A stretch of DNA of 60,000 bases, from the NCBI GenBank assembly GCA_914767715.1, contig OU612072.1, positions 22,756,001-22,816,000 on the forward strand. The letters run 5' to 3'. The translations under genes and the position numbers were made by a program. Below are positions 23,799 to 35,199 of this stretch, piece after piece (position 1 is the first letter of the stretch; each line of letters opens with the position of its first letter). The DNA comes from Membranipora membranacea. Taxonomy: Eukaryota > Bryozoa > Gymnolaemata > Cheilostomatida > Membraniporidae. Below the pieces are notes generated by a model, which saw only the letters and a list, made by a program, of their open reading frames with translations, did not search any database and was not told the DNA's origin.

Positions 23799-25985
23799 CT
23801 AAAATAGAGATATTAGGTAAATGTCAATGTTTACTGATAACTAACTATACTGCTATTATTCACAGGTGCTACGTTATTCACAGCCACTATATGCTACCTT
23901 ATTCACAGGAGAATGAGGTGGCTCAGTTGGTTGGAGCACCGGTCCTTTAGCATACAAATGTTGGGGTTTGGTTGCACTAAGGTGTACTCCGATCTGCCTG
24001 CAAAGAGAGACCAGCCTGGCGCGGATATTACGCCTCAGCCCCCTTTTTCAAACAAGTCACTATATTACAGACTTTGTATAGATCTAAAGTGATCTATGAC
24101 TAAAATGGAGAGATCAATTCATGGGTTCTGTTTACTGAGAACCAAGTTTACAGCTAATATGTATGATATTTTACTATAATATTGTCTTAATTGAAGTAGG
24201 ATACATCTCTGAAGGGCCATCATACACATTAAAAATGTACTGCTTGATAGACTGACTAGCTACATAGAACGCTAATATATATACATATATACATAGATTC
24301 AAATCTGTGCTCTTAAGTGTCATCTGTGTGTATTTGGCCCCAACTAAGTGTCACTCAAAAATAAGGAGTCATTTTATATGACCCACAAAAAAATCATGAC
24401 TTTAATCCTCTCAAATAGTCATGTTGGGCATCCTTAACCCAATAGTAATTAATGGTAGATAAAATAGCCTGACATGGTCGGACAACTCCAATGCAATGAT
24501 TTGCCCTACTGAGTCATTCATATATATGAATCACTAATTGTCCAGGGTTTTTATAGTTACCAATCGTGGGATATATAATATATGACACTTTATTGCACAA
24601 ATGTGTGTATATATATATCGCTGAATTCACATAATTGTCAGACTTTGAGCATGTTTGGGATTATGAGACTGATAGTCTGCAGTAACGCCTGAGATTGGTA
24701 TCTTATGAATCCTCCTGTCAGGAGTAGTTCTATGTGTCAGGCAACAACCTTCCTCTGTCCGATGGTTGGCCCTGTTGTGCCACGCTGCAGTTGGACAAGC
24801 GCCAGGAAATGGGCCACATCACATATAGTGACGCAAAAGTTTATTGTAATAAGGAGACACCAAACTCCCCCCCCCCCCCCCAACATAAGACAAGACACAG
24901 GAGGAGCACTTACGGAGAAGGTCTCTCACATCCACCATATCCAGAGGATTCAGCTCGGCGTACTCAGGGTCCTCAGGCTCAGTGTCTGAGAGAGCTAGTG
25001 ATGATCTCTGTGAGGACGGGCCGTACGACTCATCACCCTCACTCACCTACAGCATATTATAAGAAACTAGGTTATAGTGAACAGAAGGGTTACTGATGGC
25101 AAAAGAATCTTCCATCCTGTGTATGGGATTTTTTATTGATTATTAATAATAAAATTTCTCTCCACAGCACATGTCGGCTTGTTGCTGGTTTGTTGAATTT
25201 GAACGAATTTTTATTGATCATTAACTGATGTGACATCTTCTCTTTGTCAAGTAGTCGGTTTGACAGCGCCAGCAAAATATTTTATGTTTTCAAATCCAGA
25301 TTCTGACCTCAATGAGATTTTTTGCTGCCGCTCCCTCAGTCCCCTCCATACCATCATGGAGCATCATAGCATGCCTGTGTTCTGGACACTGATGTTGCGG
25401 GTGGTACATGTAGCCCCCGGCTCCGCCATTGTGCATCAGCATAGCCTGTCAACGAACACAATTCATTACAGTTCCAATTATCATTCGAAGTTCACTATAC
25501 ATTCATAAAAAACACAGTCAAATTGGCTTTTTCCAAAGAAAGCTATCACATAATTAAAAGCCTGTAATTCATATAGACCACTTTATATTCATAAGGATAT
25601 AGTCTACCATATGAGGGGAACTTAATCATATTAACCAGTAGTCTAAGCCCCCCCCCCTCCCGAGAATCTCGCCCCCCTCGTTTGACGGGGGCAAAGTCTG
25701 AGAACTATGTAGGAGTTTGCTAAAATTGTCTGCTCCTGTAAAATACAAGTACTAAAGAGAGAGATCTTTTAAATCTGCAATATCTTTTGAGTTTTACTCC
25801 TTCCTGAAGAAAGATGATATTCTGTAGGCCAACATTGAAATGTGTGCATCTTTTGTATACCATCTACAACTCTAAATATCCCCAGAAGAAGCTAAGGGAC
25901 AAACGCCAATGTAGTCTGGGCCCTCCAGACCTTTGTCCCATGCCCGATGGCCCCCGGCGAGGGAGTCGCCAATGTCTTTATTTAG

Positions 25986-26044
25986 TAACCACGTCCCGCG
26001 GCTCCTTTTTTTGGTTAGGGGAAAGTAGCTGGGTGACAAGGCTA
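25986..26044. mobile_element. TAGCCTTGTCAC family element, copy A
   Basis: Ends TAACCACGTCCCGCGGC and GTGACAAGGCTA, flanked by TTTATTTAG on both sides. Same family as 18,329. Confidence 0.6.
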
Positions 26045-27741
26045 TTTATTTAGTATTAAGTATGTTTGCAGTAGCCTGTAATTTGGACATGATGACCTAA
26101 TGACTGGATTATGGATAACATCTGCAGACAGTGAGATCCAGTCAAATATATCACTCTGACCTGAGTTGACTTGATATATGGGGTATATATGAGTCTTATA
26201 AGGCTTCCTGCACTACAAACTAGCCTAGTGCCATATTATAATGCACAATTAAATGTTCTAAATTTTTGCTATGTCGAGTACTTAGATTTTTAGTGTGTGG
26301 TTATATGGTGTTTTTAAGTGAGAGCGCATGTGGGCCTACTCAGTGTCAAAAGTTAATCCATTTTTGGTAAGCAAGGCTGCCACATTTTCTGTGATGGCAG
26401 GTTCAAATCAGAGACAGCAACAGAAGTTCAGGGGCGTGTCTGGGGGGACTGTCCAGCGGGGGTCGAGAGTCTCGGGGCTCAGACTACAGATGACATATAG
26501 TCAAGTCAAAAATAGATGATATTCTTTGGATAAAGCAAGCCTTAGGCGTTTATGTAAAACAATGTGCTCAAACATTGTCATGTGGACCCTACACAGCCAA
26601 TGACCGACTAAATAATGCACATTTGGAAGTCTCTGTACTTTGTGACCTCCTGTGTGGATAACGAGATTTACTCACATGATGCTGGAAGAGTTCCCGCTGA
26701 TGTTGCTCTTGCATGTGGAGGTAATATTGACGTCATGTAAAACTGTCGACGGGATTGAACTCCGATAGTTGTGTCTCAGTGCCAAACACATGCATGTATG
26801 ACTCAACTGTGAAAATATGAGAAATCAGTGATGGTTAAAACAAAGTATAGCATTCGGAATAATGTTAACTTAACCTATCCAAGTTCCTAATCATGTGTAG
26901 TCAATATATCATCCCCCTCCCCACCCCTACAGGTAGAGGGCGGGGTAAGATAGCGGATTGTCGCTAACTAACTACTGTATGGAGCCTGTGAACAGAAACT
27001 AACAAATCACTCTTAGATAATGTCAATCATGTACGCCTTGATCAAAGTTGCAAACCAAAATACCCTGAGCCACAATAGATTGACAATAAAAAGCATACAC
27101 ATAAAATAGCATAAAAACTTATTTTTGTAGATAATTTACTAAAGTTATACCAAGTTTAGAGTTAGTTGGTTTCTTTTTGTGCGCCATGTCGCACCTGCTC
27201 ACAAGTTTATGACTAGTGCACTTTGTTACATCTCCAAACTCAAAGTGTCAAGAATACAACTCGAACAATACATTATTATCTTAATACCAGGACAATTACA
27301 AGTGATATTATCCGACCTAACCAATCATGACTTGTGTAACAAACTCTGAACCAATCAGAACTCAGTTCAAAATGCTCAAAACAATACATTGTGGTGGGGA
27401 AACTATCCAAATATTCTAGTGCCTTTATCTAACCCGGATAGATCAATTAGAATATCCCAAAACAATAAACAACCAATCAGTGATCTTGATTACAGAAATA
27501 AACCTAGAATAAAATATCAGCCAGTTGATTGTAACCTTGTCTCCCAGCACATAACCAACATGCACAACATGAATAATTGATGCCTATGAGCTCTTGGTCA
27601 TCCCCGTGACTGTATACCTTTATAGACGTTGACACAGACCGCACAAAAAGAGCATTCAGCACCCCACCTGGTGATACTGCACGCCCTCTCTCAAACAATC
27701 TTTGCTCAAATACGTCCCTGACACCTAATTTTTGGATTTTT

Positions 27742-28247
27742 CAAGTCTTTTACATCTGGAGGACCAAGTTTCAAATCACTGTGACCAACATTTGAGGAAT
27801 AATGATCTGAAGTAGAAGTGCTGGCTCAATTGGTAAGAAAACTTTTTATTCACAAACCTCAACTTAGCAAGACGCTACAGTCGAGCTAACATTACCGCAA
27901 TTACTGTACTAAGCCGACCATTGAGTGTGTCTGTTGTTGTTTTCTCCTCATGAAACACTTATATTGCGTCTTGTAACTCCCTCCCTATTCAATTGAAGGA
28001 CATTAACAAGGGGAGGGAGGTGTTGAGTATTTCATAAGGAGAAAACAACAGCAGACAAACTCAATTTCCAGCTTAAAATATAGTCAATATCATAATGTTA
28101 GCTCCGCCATTACGTAATCCTGAAATTGGGATCCCCGAAGAGCAAAGTTTTTGAACCAACAAGTCAGCACTTCTGTTTCAGGACATTACTTCTCTCAAAA
28201 TAATCACAGAGATTTGAAACTGGGACCTATATATTTGTAAAAAGACA
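27742..28247. mobile_element. ~505-bp imperfect long hairpin, copy A (B: about 52.28-52.79 kb)
   Basis: Outer arms (27,742-27,832 and about 28,155-28,247) are inverted at roughly three quarters identity, sharing gtttcaaatc and agaagtgctg. Inner arms around tgttgttttctcct and aggagaaaacaaca are also inverted. Present in both copies, so older than the duplication. Confidence 0.6.
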
Positions 28248-28431
28248 TAGATAAACAATATATATTAGGTTAGAGCACCCTCTATAATACCCACATCATT
28301 GTAGTGTCTCCTGTATTGGTTGATATCTAAAGGATATAGTTTTACTCAAGTGGCAGCAGGAGAGATTTTGTACAATTCTGTTTGATCAACAAATCCAAGA
28401 CATTTTATGTATACTTGTGATCTTATAACTT

Positions 28432-28535
28432 GTAGATCCCTAATGATATAATCATCTTGTCTTGTGGATCTAAGAATATTATTAATATTATTCTTAGATC
28501 GTCAAGACAAGATGATTATATCATTAGAGATCTAC
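28432..28535. other. 104-bp hairpin, copy A (B: 52,962-53,065)
   Basis: Near-perfect inverted arms of about 50 bp from gtagatccctaatgatat to atatcattagagatctac, centred on an ATTAATAT core. Kept in both copies. Could be a small fold-back transposon or a hairpin RNA source. Confidence 0.65.
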
Positions 28536-28681
28536 TGTTAGGGTTACCAAGTGCTCAGATTATCTTTGTCACTTTATTAGCCCTGATTTTTAAATTTGTT
28601 ACTGAAAATATTTATAATTTCTCTTCCTGCTAATAGCTTTTGTTTGGAATAATTTGAGCACAGCAGGCTAACTTACTGTCT

Positions 28682-28787
28682 ATAGCTCGCCCTCAAAGAT
28701 TTCCACTGGACTGTATCTTACTAGACAGCGAGTCTTCTACCAGAACATCAGACCAAATATTCCTTCTCTTTCTGACCTGAGTCACTG
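28682..28787 (-). other. Open segment resembling a PHAX motif, copy A
   Basis: Reads RKRRNIWSDVLVEDSLSSKI, then meets TGA. The NIWxxVLxExxL pattern and the upstream MEDGE...DSDDADSELSDD...KKRK exons recall the N-terminus of the snRNA-export adaptor PHAX. However, this segment is out of phase with those exons and no PHAX RNA-binding domain follows. The same TGA is present in copy B (about 53,175-53,290). Kept as a lead only. Confidence 0.25.
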
Positions 28788-30661
28788 CTAATAACGTCAG
28801 GATAATAATAACAGTTGAAGTAACGATTTATACATTTAGTGTTGAATCTAAATTAAAGAGATTACTTAGGTTTTACATCTCGTACATATCATGATGTCAT
28901 TTATAGCGGAGGACAGCAAAAGACTGGCTGTTTTTAACAAAACATCATATTAAATAAAAAAGATTCTATTAGCCCCACTTTGGAGTTGCTTCCCCTCTAC
29001 ACGATTGACTACAAGGAGGCATGTGATACAAATTCAGACACACTGGATACGAGTGAGCTTTGCGTGCATTTCTCATAGTACAAATGTAGTGTTTGATACA
29101 AATCTTCGTTAAACATACCGCCATCTTCTAGCAGCTTGAACTTGAAAAGTCGAAACAAATCAAGACTACATTCAGCTGAATCAAAAATTTAGAAGCAAAA
29201 CTTATAAGGTTACTAGAGAGATATTAAGACTATACACACACTATACCTGCATGCTGCCGCCTGTGAGTAGATAATGATGCCGAGCCGTTAATTTGGAGTT
29301 TTCTCTTCTTACCGCTAATATAAACTCTGTCATCACTCAGCTCCGAGTCTGCATCATCTGAGTCGTTTCCTCCTAACCTGACTCTCTCTCTGAATGTGTG
29401 AAGTTGTAAATTGAATCAGCACCAGCCAATATGATGAATGATATATCAATTATGACAACCGAAAAAGCCTGGCTTCTGATAGCACTGGTAGAGATAAGAT
29501 AAGATATTAATAAACTGTAGCTATCATAAGAGTCAAGGCTTTTGAAAACAATTTAACGTAACAGTATTTTCGGTATGATATTGAAAAACCAGCGTTGAGT
29601 TGGCTGAAAGCGCAACATCAGCGGCTCGTATATCAGCAAGCCGACACATTAAACTGTGTCAAAACAACACTGCTTCATACTCAGATTACATTCTCATAAA
29701 CCTGATAATAGGGTGGTTGCTTACAATCCTCTCCACTCCTAATATAATCTTTAGAATGCTTCAACATTACAAGTCAAACCAGAAGTCTATCTATGGTCTA
29801 GGACAAATAATATGACACGTTTGTGATAGCTAGGTAGGGAGGGTTAGTTAAGCAAACATACTACATGCATACCATCACAATATGGGCTAACTTAATCATC
29901 ATCAGATTAGTCTGTCTCAGGTTAGACAACTGATGCCTCTCTGGGAAGTTTGTGCTTAGAATGGATTCTGTATCGCTCAAAGATAGCAAATCGAGGCCTT
30001 AATCCCAAAATTGTCACCGAACAGGCCCATAATTTGCACAATCTGATTGCCAACAGTATGGAATCAAAACACTCCCTGTTATTGACACTAAACTTCTGCA
30101 AACAATTTGCCCATCAGGTGACAATCCTGAGAATGAAGCTTCTATTAGTCATCGATACAGAATTCAATGAGTGAACATTTCCCTGACTGGCAGCAGTATG
30201 TTAAACTTTAATGTGACCTGATGACATCATAAGCACACGCTGATGACCGAATCTTACCCACACTGGTCACGTGATATACTATTGCATGTATATCTCTGAT
30301 CGATAGAGAGTGAATTAATTCATTTAGCAAGAGTACCATCACAAGGAATTTGGTGTGACCACCCATGTTCAATTTTATTAACTAAGGGTTGGTACATGTT
30401 AGGTACTCATATTAAATTGACTCTAACGATCAGAGATACACATGATAATAGCGTAGTCTCAATGTCAGTGTGAATCTTATCTTCCCTTATACTAACCTTG
30501 AGGTGCTCTGTAGCTCATAGCCGGATTATTCGGCCGAGGTACAGATCTGGAGCGACGTAAGAACTCTTTGAACTGCCGCCATCATCACTAGCTTTGATCT
30601 GTCCGACTTCCTCGTCACCAGAATCAGTGCTCTCTCCTTCCTTTACTTCTCCATCTTCCAT

Positions 30662-31576
30662 TGGTTATATGTAAGGGGATCATTGCAAGCAACTCTCCTA
30701 AAACAAGATTATCACAATGTTGGCTATCAGGTATTGCGTTCTACGTTTAGGCCTACGCTATGCGTTGACATTTTATGGTCTTATCTTATGGTAGACAAGT
30801 TATAGCAGTAGACATGATTGCAACTCCCAGCTACAGAGAGGATGTTCAGAACAGAATATATTTTCATTGCAGAATCAGCCAAGTTCGTCGTCTGCAACTC
30901 CTCCCTCCTAGATGGCCCTAGATCTTAAACATGATTCTTTCTATTTTAAAATAGTCTATTAATTAAAATTATGAATGAAATGAAGCATGAATTGAATAAG
31001 CCTAGAACAACATGGCCCCAAGAAACAACAATTGCAAAAGATTGCTATTAAAAGTATGTTTCTTAATGCCTACTGTGGATCTATATAAGTGATCACTGCT
31101 TGCTTAGATAATCATTGTTTGTTTTGTAAAATCTGCTACTTCTTACAACAACGAATTCACAGAAATCCTCCAGCTAGGGCTAGGCTAGTAGGGAAAGCTA
31201 CTTATCTCAGATCCACCACAATGTCAACCATAACTGCGCCACGCATATAAATATTTCACTACAATCACCTCACCTCAAGACTGCAGACTGTACATAGCTC
31301 AATTTGGCTAGTTCTGCAGACAGTCCATGTATTTTTTCTTCTCTCCTCACTTATCATTGTCCAGCTTTGACTTTTCTTTTTCAATTGCAACACTCTTAGA
31401 ATAGGAGATAAAAGAAAACCCTCACTTTTTGTAACACATGATTTGATTGGCTGCATTATGATATGGAGTATTGGTATAAGTATTCTTAGAGAGAAAAAGT
31501 TTGTAGGGCACTCAGGATTACTTTATTATCACATCATTTGTGGTGTCTTTGACATTTGGAATCTACTGCTTTAAAG
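30662..31576. promoter_or_regulatory. Candidate divergent promoter region between C3G and AP2S1, copy A
   Basis: This stretch separates the minus-strand ATG at 30,659-30,661 from a plus-strand ATG at 31,577-31,579 that is followed at once by GTATGT. A start codon immediately before the first intron matches the family structure of AP2S1, where the next exon begins at residue 2 or 3. No core promoter motif is clear; the assignment rests on gene layout. Confidence 0.3.
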
Positions 31577-32262
31577 ATGGTATGTGCTAGCAATTGCAAT
31601 TTGATATAGCCCAATATAGAACCAGGCCTATGGAATTATGCCTGATAGTCATGAGAATGAAATGGTCATGAAGAAATGTATGAAATGATGAAGCAGTTTT
31701 TTTTATTTTTACTTGCTAACTAATAACATCTTAATTAATTTGTAAATAGATTTTCTCCTTGCAAATTTGTATAATAATCTTGTAGTGCAGTATGAATGAT
31801 TATTTGTATAATTCTGCCCTACCCATGTTAGGGTACTTGTAGGCATGGTGACACTCAGCAGGTAGCCACACAATGACTGATTTAACTGTGTGCATGATTT
31901 TCTATTCAACCAAACTTTACCTAAGCTAAGCGCTGACTAACTGACTTGAGTGAGTAGCATGATCACAGACAGTAACCCTACTCTCAGTACAGACTAGCTA
32001 AATAATAGCTCTCAATATTGATTGGCTCCTGTGAGCTTGTAAGCATTTATATTGTCGAGGCGTCTTGCATAAATCATACACTTTGCGCATGACCACCCAA
32101 TCAATTCAGGGCGGTAATCTTTGCACCTTAGCACTTGGATTTATCCAAATGTGAGTTCTCAGACTGAAGAGTTGCCCTGTTCGCACTGGTTAAACATTAA
32201 CTGCATGTGCACAATGTAAATGTAATAGGTCAATTGGGCCAGTTTGTGACACTGTCGCTGCG

Positions 32263-32466
32263 ATGCAGAGTGACTCGTATCGTAGAGTCGCTGCAGTGCA
32301 TAGAAGCTTTTATAGCCTCAGGGAGTATGCAGGCAAATTAACTGTCAGTACATCCTGGGCTGCGATTGATGCAGGTTTTCTTGGTACATCATTGCCATTT
32401 ATTAGGGTAGTTTTTTTTCAGGTCAATCAGTTCAACATTACACACTGTCATTTCAGATTGATTTAG
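32263..32466 (+). CDS. 67-residue ORF of unknown function, copy A
   Basis: ATG to TAG, open in both copies (B: 59,563-59,766) with six residue differences. It lies in the presumed first intron of AP2S1. It starts MQSDSYRRVAAVHRSFYSLR. No family recognised; it may be chance. Confidence 0.2.
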   Translation: MQSDSYRRVAAVHRSFYSLREYAGKLTVSTSWAAIDAGFLGTSLPFIRVVFFQVNQFNITHCHFRLI

Positions 32467-32793
32467 TATATGGATATGGTTTTCTTTTTGTGTATGACAG
32501 TGTTCTGGTCAATATGAGACTGATTAGTCAAAAAATCACTCACATTTCATCATAACTTGCCTGTACCATGAAAGTATGAAGTCATGAGAATTATAGGGTA
32601 GTTTAGTTCACCTGCATTCCTTTACCAGATCATATCATCAACAAAACAATTCTTATTTATGTCAGGTCTTCCTCACTTATAGCTTCAGTCATTCCTAAAA
32701 TACACCATGCTATCTAGGCTTATAATTTGGACTGACCCTATTTCATCCTTGTATGGCTGACATTAACATCACTGATTATGCTTGCTGTTTCAG

Positions 32794-35194
32794 AGTAGGT
32801 TTATTCTGATACAGAACCGAGCTGGTAAGACACGTCTTGCTAAGTGGTATATGCACTTCGACGATGAGGAGAAACAAAAACTGCTTGAAGAAGTTCACTC
32901 TGTTGTCACTGTTAGAGACGCTAAACACACAAACTTTGTAGAGGTAACTAACTCAGGTTCCTATTAAAACCTCCATGTATTATTATTGGGTTTTATTCAA
33001 GAAGTTCTTACGGAACATACCCGGTTTCAGTTTCTCACTGCCCTAAGTTTGTTTGAGTTACAGGAGCTCTAAAATATTTTTTTAATCTTACCTCAGTTGG
33101 CCACCAGACAAACATTTTAAGATCTATTTGATAAATGATTTCAGCTAAATTGGAATCAATCAGTCATCACACCTGTTATAAATAAGTGCCTGCACTCCAG
33201 TCCCCAGTTGATAATTGCTCACAATTAACACTGTTCTCACATTCTCTCAAACTCTGAAACAATCCTATCAACACAGAAAAGCATGTTCATATTAAAGTAA
33301 GAATCAGGTTTGAATCATTCTAGAGTTCTCAGTGTTGTTTAGACCACTCTGTAAGGTCTATGAACTGTGGCTTATTCGCAACCAATTTTCACTCACTCAA
33401 AGTTGAGATGAGAAGGTACTGAAAGGTGCTTTCTTAACGATAAAATATACAATATAGTACCTTTCTAGTACCTTCTCATCTCATTTTTGTCTGAAAATCA
33501 GGTGAAAATGGGCAATAGGTAATCAGCGTTATAGTATGTTTCTAAATTAGACTGAGAACTCTAGAATCATATAAAAAATATGTTACATTCACAGTCACTT
33601 TAACTAAGCCTAGTCTGATCCATCGTCATACTTATAATTTTATCCAAACCAAACTTCTAGCTCACTCTTTATCATGCTACTCATGTCCTGTTTTGTAGTT
33701 CAGGAATTTTAAGATAGTATACTGACGATACGCCGGATTATTCTTCTGTGTATGTGTGGATACCGCCGACAACAGCTCTTAGCTTATCTAGAAGCTATAC
33801 ATAACTTTGTCGAGGTGCTCAACGAATATTTCCACAATGTCTGCGAACTAGATCTAGTCTTCAACTTTTATAAGGTAAGTCTTTTACTGGGAGAGGAGTA
33901 AAGTATTCGAAGGAGGAAAAGTTTCACACAGACTTGAAATTATGGCTAGCTAACATTTAACTCAAATTGGTTTCTTTATGATATTATCTACCGCCAATTC
34001 CGTGCCCAGTCCAAAGCTAGCAAGAATCGGTGCTAGTTAACATGAAGACACTCCTGTCTAATCGAAGCCAAATTAAACTTTAGCTCATATTCATTCCTCT
34101 GGGTATCATGTAACCATTGCCGTTGCCAAATTGTTTGAAGTCAGGAAAACTGAAAAACATTGTCGCTGTAATTTTAGAAAAAAAAATGAGTTGCACCCCC
34201 TGATCCAATCCTATATATATTTACCTCACCATGATAATATGAGATGGACCCAAAGCTTTGAACATTAGGTGTAATAAAATTGACAATCAAAGACCTTAAC
34301 AAAAGAACATCCCTGCCTAACTACAGCATATCCTCCAATAAACCTGAAACAATATGACAAAATAACCCACACTCCCTCCTTATTTTTTGTGGTTTTCTTT
34401 TGCCCCCCAGTTCAACAGTTTGGAAGCCTAGTTACTATAATTCGGTTTGTCTTGAGAGTTATCCTTGGGTTATCCTTGGTTGCACAAGACTTGATATTCT
34501 GATTGCCTCTGGGCCAAATTGTATAAACAGACAAGGTGTAAGCTCACTTAGCCCGGTACTGGCATGTGAATCTTTAGACTGACCTCTCACCTTACATGAT
34601 AAACTGGCAGCTAAGTAGATAAAGTTTACTGTTTAATTGTATCCTAGATTCAATCATGTAGATCTGCTTAATCTAACTCTATAGTTGTATATTTTTGAGG
34701 AAAGACATCCGCTTTCATTCCCGTATTTTTTCGATGTGTAGTATCAGACCACACAGAACTTATTTAGGCATGTTTATAGCGAAAGCGTAGAGTTTGGTAT
34801 ATTTACCTTTACGCACTATCAAATTGGAGTTGTCCACTCAAAAACAGTGGTTCAAGGAGTTGACAACTCCTGAATGATGCTAAATTGCCTTTGAAATTCC
34901 ACATTTTGTTTCTTAATCATGCTGATGATACTCGTTTGACCAACCTTAGACTTCTTAGTGAAATTCTGTAACACATTTTTCCATTATATCATTACATAAG
35001 GAATTACACCCCCTCCCCCCGCCAATTTTAAGGAGAAAGCTACTGTCACTCACTTTTCATGTTACATATAACTTTTTGTCCTTTTAATGTAGGTGTACAG
35101 CGTGGTGGTTGAGATGGTTTTAGCTGGAGAAATTAGGGAGACGAGTCAAACCAAAGTACTAAAACAGCTCCTTATGCTCGGATCACTGGAATAA
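32794..35194 (+). pseudogene. AP2S1-like: AP-2 complex sigma subunit, degraded copy A
   Basis: Three coding exons: 32,794-32,943 ([32 protein letters not shown]), 33,699-33,874 ([32 protein letters not shown]) and 35,093-35,194 (LAGEIRETSQTKVLKQLLML to TAA). Sigma is the small core subunit of the clathrin adaptor AP-2 and helps bind dileucine cargo signals. Exon lengths of 150, 174+2 and 102 nt match the family. Damage: TGA at 33,723-33,725 where the family has Arg, a 2-nt insertion near 33,777-33,778, Ser for Ile at the first residue of the first exon, and Val for the Asp and Phe of the VVDEMF motif. The first exon may be just the ATG at 31,577. Confidence 0.9.
33317..33567. mobile_element. 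~250-bp element with ATTCTAGAGTTCTCAGT ends
   Basis: Terminal inverted repeat ATTCTAGAGTTCTCAGT...ACTGAGAACTCTAGAAT, with an internal GAGATGAGAAGGTACT block also inverted. Related elements are at 17,961-18,112, about 43.7 kb and 40,261-40,483. It lies in an intron of the AP2S1 pseudogene. Confidence 0.6.
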
Positions 35195-35199
35195 GTCTA

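Larger units (their letters stand above)
15706..30661 (-). pseudogene. RAPGEF1-like: C3G-type Rap guanine nucleotide exchange factor, copy A, truncated and interrupted
   Basis: Minus-strand exons in phase: 30,497-30,661, 29,247-29,387, 29,119-29,175, 26,676-26,806, 25,308-25,445, 24,914-25,046, 23,686-23,798, 22,672-22,756, 19,566-19,740 (REM), 18,804-18,989, 17,768-17,899, 16,732-16,861 and 15,706-15,841. In the family, C3G loads Rap1 with GTP at the membrane through a REM plus CDC25 domain pair. The blocks DFKSHEIAEHLTLIETDF, CPNLVQFTEHFNKMSWWCRN and LRKHNNFNSLLALLSALDSA identify the family. Damage: TGA at 26,733-26,735 (Ser codon in copy B), TGA at 15,767-15,769 (Arg codon in copy B), a 1-nt deletion in the first exon near 30,541, and loss of everything after HLIDC. 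No proline-rich CRK-binding region was found. Probably a nonfunctional partial duplicate. Confidence 0.8.
15706..32705. repeat. Segmental duplication, copy A
   Basis: Collinear with 41,325-60,000 in direct orientation at high identity, interrupted by the LINE, palindrome, fold-back elements, a 1.1-kb deletion and small indels. Homology starts at the shared acaatctatcagatgg, inside a C3G exon. On the left, copy A joins unrelated sequence, whereas copy B continues into the rest of the exon. The right end of homology cannot be seen because copy B runs off the window. Confidence 0.9.

Noticed and set aside
28682-30661. A separate PHAX (snRNA export adaptor) gene at the upstream end of C3G
   Set aside because: The acidic MEDGE start, the DSDD-KKRK exon and NIWSDVLVEDSL recall PHAX. 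But the 28.7-kb segment is out of phase and hits TGA in both copies, no RNA-binding domain follows, and the first three exons splice in phase to the C3G exon at 26.7 kb.
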